Positions 5,099 through 7,125 of a stretch of DNA of 7,125 nucleotides are shown one piece after another. The stretch's first letter is position 1. Each line of letters begins with the position of its first letter. Below the pieces are notes generated by a model that made no database searches, was not told where the DNA came from, and saw nothing but the letters and a program-made list of their open reading frames with translations. The position numbers and the translations under genes were made by a program. Origin of the DNA: Leptospira alexanderi serovar Manhao 3 str. L 60 (lineage in GTDB: Bacteria > Spirochaetota > Leptospiria > Leptospirales > Leptospiraceae); NCBI RefSeq assembly GCF_000243815.2, contig NZ_AHMT02000059.1, forward strand, positions 1 to 7,125, read 5' to 3'.

Positions 5099-6007
5099 AT
5101 GAATATCCCGATAGCTATTAATTTGCTCTGCCCCTTCACTGTTTTATTTTTAGGAATTTATGTGATTCGGTTAGGACATCGGAAAAACCCAAAAATACTA
5201 AAGTATTTCTTTGCACTTTCCCTATCTACCAGCCTTTGGTCACTTCTTTCTGGAATCCGTTATTTAATTCCGTCAGAAATATACACTATTGCACCAAGTA
5301 TAACTTTGCTTCCCGCAATTTTCGTGCCGTTTCTTCTAAGTCAGTTCATCATGAATCTAATTCAACCTGATTTTAAACAAAGAAAAGTTATGATTTTGTT
5401 CAATTCGATAACCCTGATTTATTTCTTTTTTTCCTGTGTTTCCTTGAATATGATTGAGATGATAGACTACCAAACATCCTCCTATAAACCCCTATTAGCA
5501 TATCATATTTTAATTTTATATTCGTTTGGATCTGTCGGATTTTCCATTTTTTTAATTTCAAAAAAAACGATTACTTCTTCCGGTTCCGAGAGAGTACAAT
5601 TTACCTTGCTTGGACTTGGAGTCTTAATCAGTTTATCTACTACGATTTTACTCGTGTATATCTTACCCATATTTGGAATTTTCAAAGGGTATTTTACTCC
5701 TATCGGATTACTCCCCTTTTCGTTTTTATGGGCCGTTGCAATTCTTCAGTACGATGTGTTTAAAATTAAATATGCCGTTCTTGATGGTGATAAAGTACCA
5801 GCGTTAACTCGAATATCTTTAAATTTCTTTATGTTACTTTTTAAAATTTTAGACCCTGTAGGGTTTAGAAATAGCAACTTACAATACAAAAAATCTTTTT
5901 CCTCAGATTTCCTGGTTACCGACTTAAAGCTTAGATTAAAAACGGAATTGAACCATTATCAAAGGTCAGAAGCGCTGGCTCGACGATTTGATCAATATAT
6001 TAAATAA
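5099..6007 (+). CDS. Seven-helix membrane protein, histidine-kinase-7TM-like without kinase domain
   Basis: The frame encodes 302 aa. Hydrophobic segments lie at about 5-24, 35-56, 64-88, 97-118, 131-153, 167-189 and 199-216, followed by a charged C-terminal tail of about 85 residues. The end of helix 7, LWAVAILQYDVFKIKY, resembles the end of the N-terminal seven-helix sensor region found on some histidine kinases (HisKA_7TM type). No H-box, N-box or GGDEF motif follows, so the tail may bind a partner rather than signal by itself. From memory it matches the Leptospira 'LIC10906 family membrane protein' group. GAGGAA (5087-5092) six bases before the ATG is a good ribosome-binding site. It follows the GNAT-like gene by 17 bp. 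Such pairing suggests the membrane protein senses or transports something linked to its neighbour's product; that is inference. The stop faces the convergent repressor gene, with 18 bp between them. Confidence 0.75.
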   Translation: MNIPIAINLLCPFTVLFLGIYVIRLGHRKNPKILKYFFALSLSTSLWSLLSGIRYLIPSEIYTIAPSITLLPAIFVPFLLSQFIMNLIQPDFKQRKVMILFNSITLIYFFFSCVSLNMIEMIDYQTSSYKPLLAYHILILYSFGSVGFSIFLISKKTITSSGSERVQFTLLGLGVLISLSTTILLVYILPIFGIFKGYFTPIGLLPFSFLWAVAILQYDVFKIKYAVLDGDKVPALTRISLNFFMLLFKILDPVGFRNSNLQYKKSFSSDFLVTDLKLRLKTELNHYQRSEALARRFDQYIK

Positions 6008-6025
6008 TTTTATATTAATAGAAAA

Positions 6026-6427
6026 CTATTCGCCTAAAAGGCAATGGATTATCAAATCAACGGCCTCTCGTTTTTTATCCGATAGTTTAAAATACGAATC
6101 AAAACTCTTTTTAGATTTTGGATAATATTCCATTTTTCTAAATAATCGGTCCAAAGCCTCGAATTTGTTTACAAGATCTTCTTTTATTTCCTCTTTAAGT
6201 GGATGTTTAGATCCCTTGCCTTTCAAAACCCAATCCATTTTATATCCGTGCACAACTTCTATCACAAATGCAGTTTGTTCTGAAACCTCGGTTTCATCAT
6301 TTTCCAATTTGCTCAATTGGGATTGAGATAAAAAAATCGAAGTTGCAAATTCCTCCTGATTCAATTTCCGGCCAAGCCCTTCCGTACGAATAAATTTAAT
6401 TCTTTGTCCTGGTGTTTGTGTTTTCAT
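6026..6427 (-). CDS. Cro/CI-type (XRE) helix-turn-helix repressor
   Basis: The frame encodes 133 aa. Residues 6-62 form a Cro/CI helix-turn-helix domain: PGQRIKFIRTE (helix 1), LNQEEFATSI (helix 2), LSQSQLSKLEN (turn and recognition helix, 33-43) and TAFVIEVVHG. DWVLKGKGSKHP (65-76) follows, a motif common in phage and plasmid repressors ('W-L-G-G'). The C-terminal part (77-133) is charged and helical, without the Ser-Lys autocleavage domain of LexA/CI-type repressors, so relief of repression would need another route. The gene diverges from a small-gene run at 6544 across 116 bp and probably represses it and itself. No Shine-Dalgarno is present: the ATG follows a TATAAT box by five bases, so translation is probably leaderless, as for lambda cI expressed from PRM. 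Context suggests a prophage or genomic-island control region. Confidence 0.88.
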   Translation of the reverse strand: MKTQTPGQRIKFIRTEGLGRKLNQEEFATSIFLSQSQLSKLENDETEVSEQTAFVIEVVHGYKMDWVLKGKGSKHPLKEEIKEDLVNKFEALDRLFRKMEYYPKSKKSFDSYFKLSDKKREAVDLIIHCLLGE

Positions 6428-6432
6428 TTTTT

Positions 6433-6438
6433 ATTATA
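6433..6438 (-). promoter_or_regulatory. -10 box of the repressor gene, giving a leaderless message
   Basis: On the minus strand this is a consensus TATAAT, separated from the repressor ATG (6425-6427) by five A residues. Transcription starting six or seven bases after the box would begin at or within the start codon. The expected -35 region (near 6456-6461) is only A/T-rich and matches TTGACA poorly, so activation by the repressor itself is conceivable. Confidence 0.5.
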
Positions 6439-6504
6439 ATAGAATATTTTTTTATTGATTTTTAGTCGTATTTCATATTTATCATCTTACAAAATATACC
6501 GCAG

Positions 6505-6518
6505 CTTATTACGATAAG
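6505..6518. promoter_or_regulatory. Candidate repressor operator (inverted repeat)
   Basis: CTTAT (6505-6509) and ATAAG (6514-6518) form an inverted repeat around TACG, in the 116-bp gap between the divergent repressor and 61-aa gene. It overlaps TACGAT (6510-6515), which lies 17 bp after TTACAA (6487-6492) and could be the rightward -10 box. A related GATTATC half-site follows at 6525-6531. Binding here would block the rightward promoter. The symmetry is short, so this is a candidate only. Confidence 0.3.
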
Positions 6519-6543
6519 TTTATAGATTATCAAAGGAGGAATT

Positions 6544-6729
6544 ATGCAAATGAAAAGTAAAAAAGAAATCTACTCAATATCAGACAAAAATCAAATCAAT
6601 AAGATCCAAAGCCGATTTCTTATAACCAAACTGTGCTTAAATCCACGGACTTTTTCAAAGAATATAAAAATTTCTAACAGAAAAATTCTATTTTCAACAA
6701 TCAAAAGGACTCCTTTCTCTCTCGATTAA
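6544..6729 (+). CDS. Small basic protein, 61 aa, divergent from the repressor
   Basis: I do not recognise this protein. It is rich in Lys, Asn, Ile and Ser (MQMKSKKEIYSISDKNQINK, ending IKRTPFSLD), basic, with no membrane segment and no clear helix-turn-helix. The case for a real gene is its ribosome-binding site: AAGGAGG at 6533-6539 is a near-perfect anti-Shine-Dalgarno match, four bases before ATG 6544. The second ATG at 6550 is ten bases away, so a 59-aa product is as plausible. It is the first gene rightward from the repressor, the position of cro or an early regulator in temperate phages. A Cro-like or excisionase-like DNA-binding role would fit the charge and place but is not supported by motif. 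It is probably co-transcribed with the 55-aa gene 50 bp downstream. Confidence 0.5.
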   Translation: MQMKSKKEIYSISDKNQINKIQSRFLITKLCLNPRTFSKNIKISNRKILFSTIKRTPFSLD

Positions 6730-6779
6730 ACATACAAGTTATCGGAACCTAAAATAAGAAACTAAACTAGGAAAAAGCC

Positions 6780-6947
6780 ATGGTTTTCAATTATTTCCAA
6801 ATAATGCCTTTAGAAATCTCCAATTCCGATTTAGACGAGTATGAAAAGATCTTAAGGAAATCATTAAACGATGAGGACAGAGAAGCAATCTTGAAATTCA
6901 CAAGTTTCCGTAAGATTTTAACGATCAGAAAAAAATTAAACCTGTAG
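6780..6947 (+). CDS. Small acidic/helical protein, 55 aa
   Basis: The ATG at 6780-6782 opens a 55-codon frame ending in TAG at 6945-6947. AGGAAA (6769-6774) lies five bases before the ATG, a sound ribosome-binding site. The middle of the protein is amphipathic and acidic (SNSDLDEYEKILRKSLNDED, then REAILKF) and the end is basic (FRKILTIRKKLNL), suggesting two helices. There is no membrane segment, and I recognise no family. It lies between the 61-aa gene and the membrane-protein start, all in one direction, so it likely belongs to the same early operon under control of the divergent repressor. Confidence 0.5.
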   Translation: MVFNYFQIMPLEISNSDLDEYEKILRKSLNDEDREAILKFTSFRKILTIRKKLNL

Positions 6948-6971
6948 AATTTTTTCTCCTCCATACCTTAT

Positions 6972-7125
6972 ATGAATACTTTCGGAATAGATCATTATAA
7001 GAATCTTATAGATTTAATTATTACCTACTTCCACTCCTTTAGTGTGGTTATCGGTATAATTTTAGGATTTATAAAACTTTTTTCAAAGGATGATTTTAAA
7101 AAATCTTATGGAACAGTTCTTTGTT
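6972..7125 (+). CDS. Start of a small membrane protein (cut by the window end)
   Basis: Fifty-one codons are visible from ATG 6972-6974 to the window edge, with no stop. The sequence [20 protein letters not shown] leads into a hydrophobic segment of about 16 residues ([15 protein letters not shown], about 23-38), then a charged part [13 protein letters not shown]. One membrane helix is therefore likely near the N-terminus. The gene follows the 55-aa gene by 24 bp on the same strand. No clear Shine-Dalgarno precedes the ATG (the upstream bases are C/T-rich), so translation may depend on the preceding gene, or the start may differ. The family is unknown. Confidence 0.4.
   Translation, partial: MNTFGIDHYKNLIDLIITYFHSFSVVIGIILGFIKLFSKDDFKKSYGTVLC

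Noticed and set aside
5503..5685. Minus-strand frame inside the seven-helix protein gene
   Set aside because: It is an antisense shadow within a well-supported coding region, with no start signals.
1..7125. tRNA, rRNA or riboswitch genes
   Set aside because: I saw no cloverleaf-like set of stems with TTCGA-type loops, no rRNA core sequences and no known riboswitch core; a covariance-model scan would be needed to exclude divergent ones.

Overview
The window looks like a spirochaete chromosome, most likely a pathogenic Leptospira. It is AT-rich. The first gene encodes a protein with a spirochaete-style lipobox (Leu-Met-Asn-Cys). A decayed gene resembles the large Leptospira family that I recall as TIGR04388. 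Two intact genes look like Leptospira-restricted families (LBL_2463-like and LIC10906-like). These family names are from memory; no search was run. The species cannot be decided from this window.

Layout. Positions 1-93 (-) hold the start of a lipoprotein gene. Positions 203-622 (-) hold a fragment of a glycine-rich, repetitive structural protein joined to a GC-rich segment. Positions 623-995 contain no gene but several small inverted repeats. Positions 996-3919 are a graveyard of Rpn/YhgA-like nuclease genes (PD-(D/E)XK fold, 'transposase_31'), all on the minus strand. It contains two nearly full-length copies, each broken by frameshifts, two short copies of only the C-terminal part, and one 73-bp tail. 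The block arose by a tandem duplication of about 1.2 kb followed by shuffling between divergent copies. Positions 3941 to about 4365 (-) hold the ruined 3' half of an IS3-family transposase. Positions 4467-6007 (+) form an apparently intact two-gene operon: a GNAT/autoinducer-synthase-like protein and a seven-helix membrane protein. Positions 6026-7125 look like a phage- or island-type control region: a minus-strand Cro/CI-type repressor, probably leaderless, faces a rightward run of small genes (61 aa, 55 aa, and a membrane protein cut off by the window end).

Most interesting point. Rpn proteins are known as gene-within-gene toxin-antitoxin systems. The full-length protein (RpnL) is a toxic nuclease used against phage. 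A separately translated C-terminal piece (RpnS) neutralises it and carries four-residue repeats whose number varies. Here the two long copies carry 5 and 9 units of a GIEK-type tetrapeptide (a 12-bp repeat). All four copies share an internal ribosome-binding site plus GTG (GAGGAA-6 nt-GTG) at the start of the C-terminal piece. In three of the four copies the RpnS-like frame (86, 50 and 46 aa) is open although no full-length nuclease frame survives. The locus may therefore have lost its toxins while keeping antitoxin-like proteins. The frameshifts in the two long copies lie at opposite ends, so gene conversion could restore a complete nuclease.
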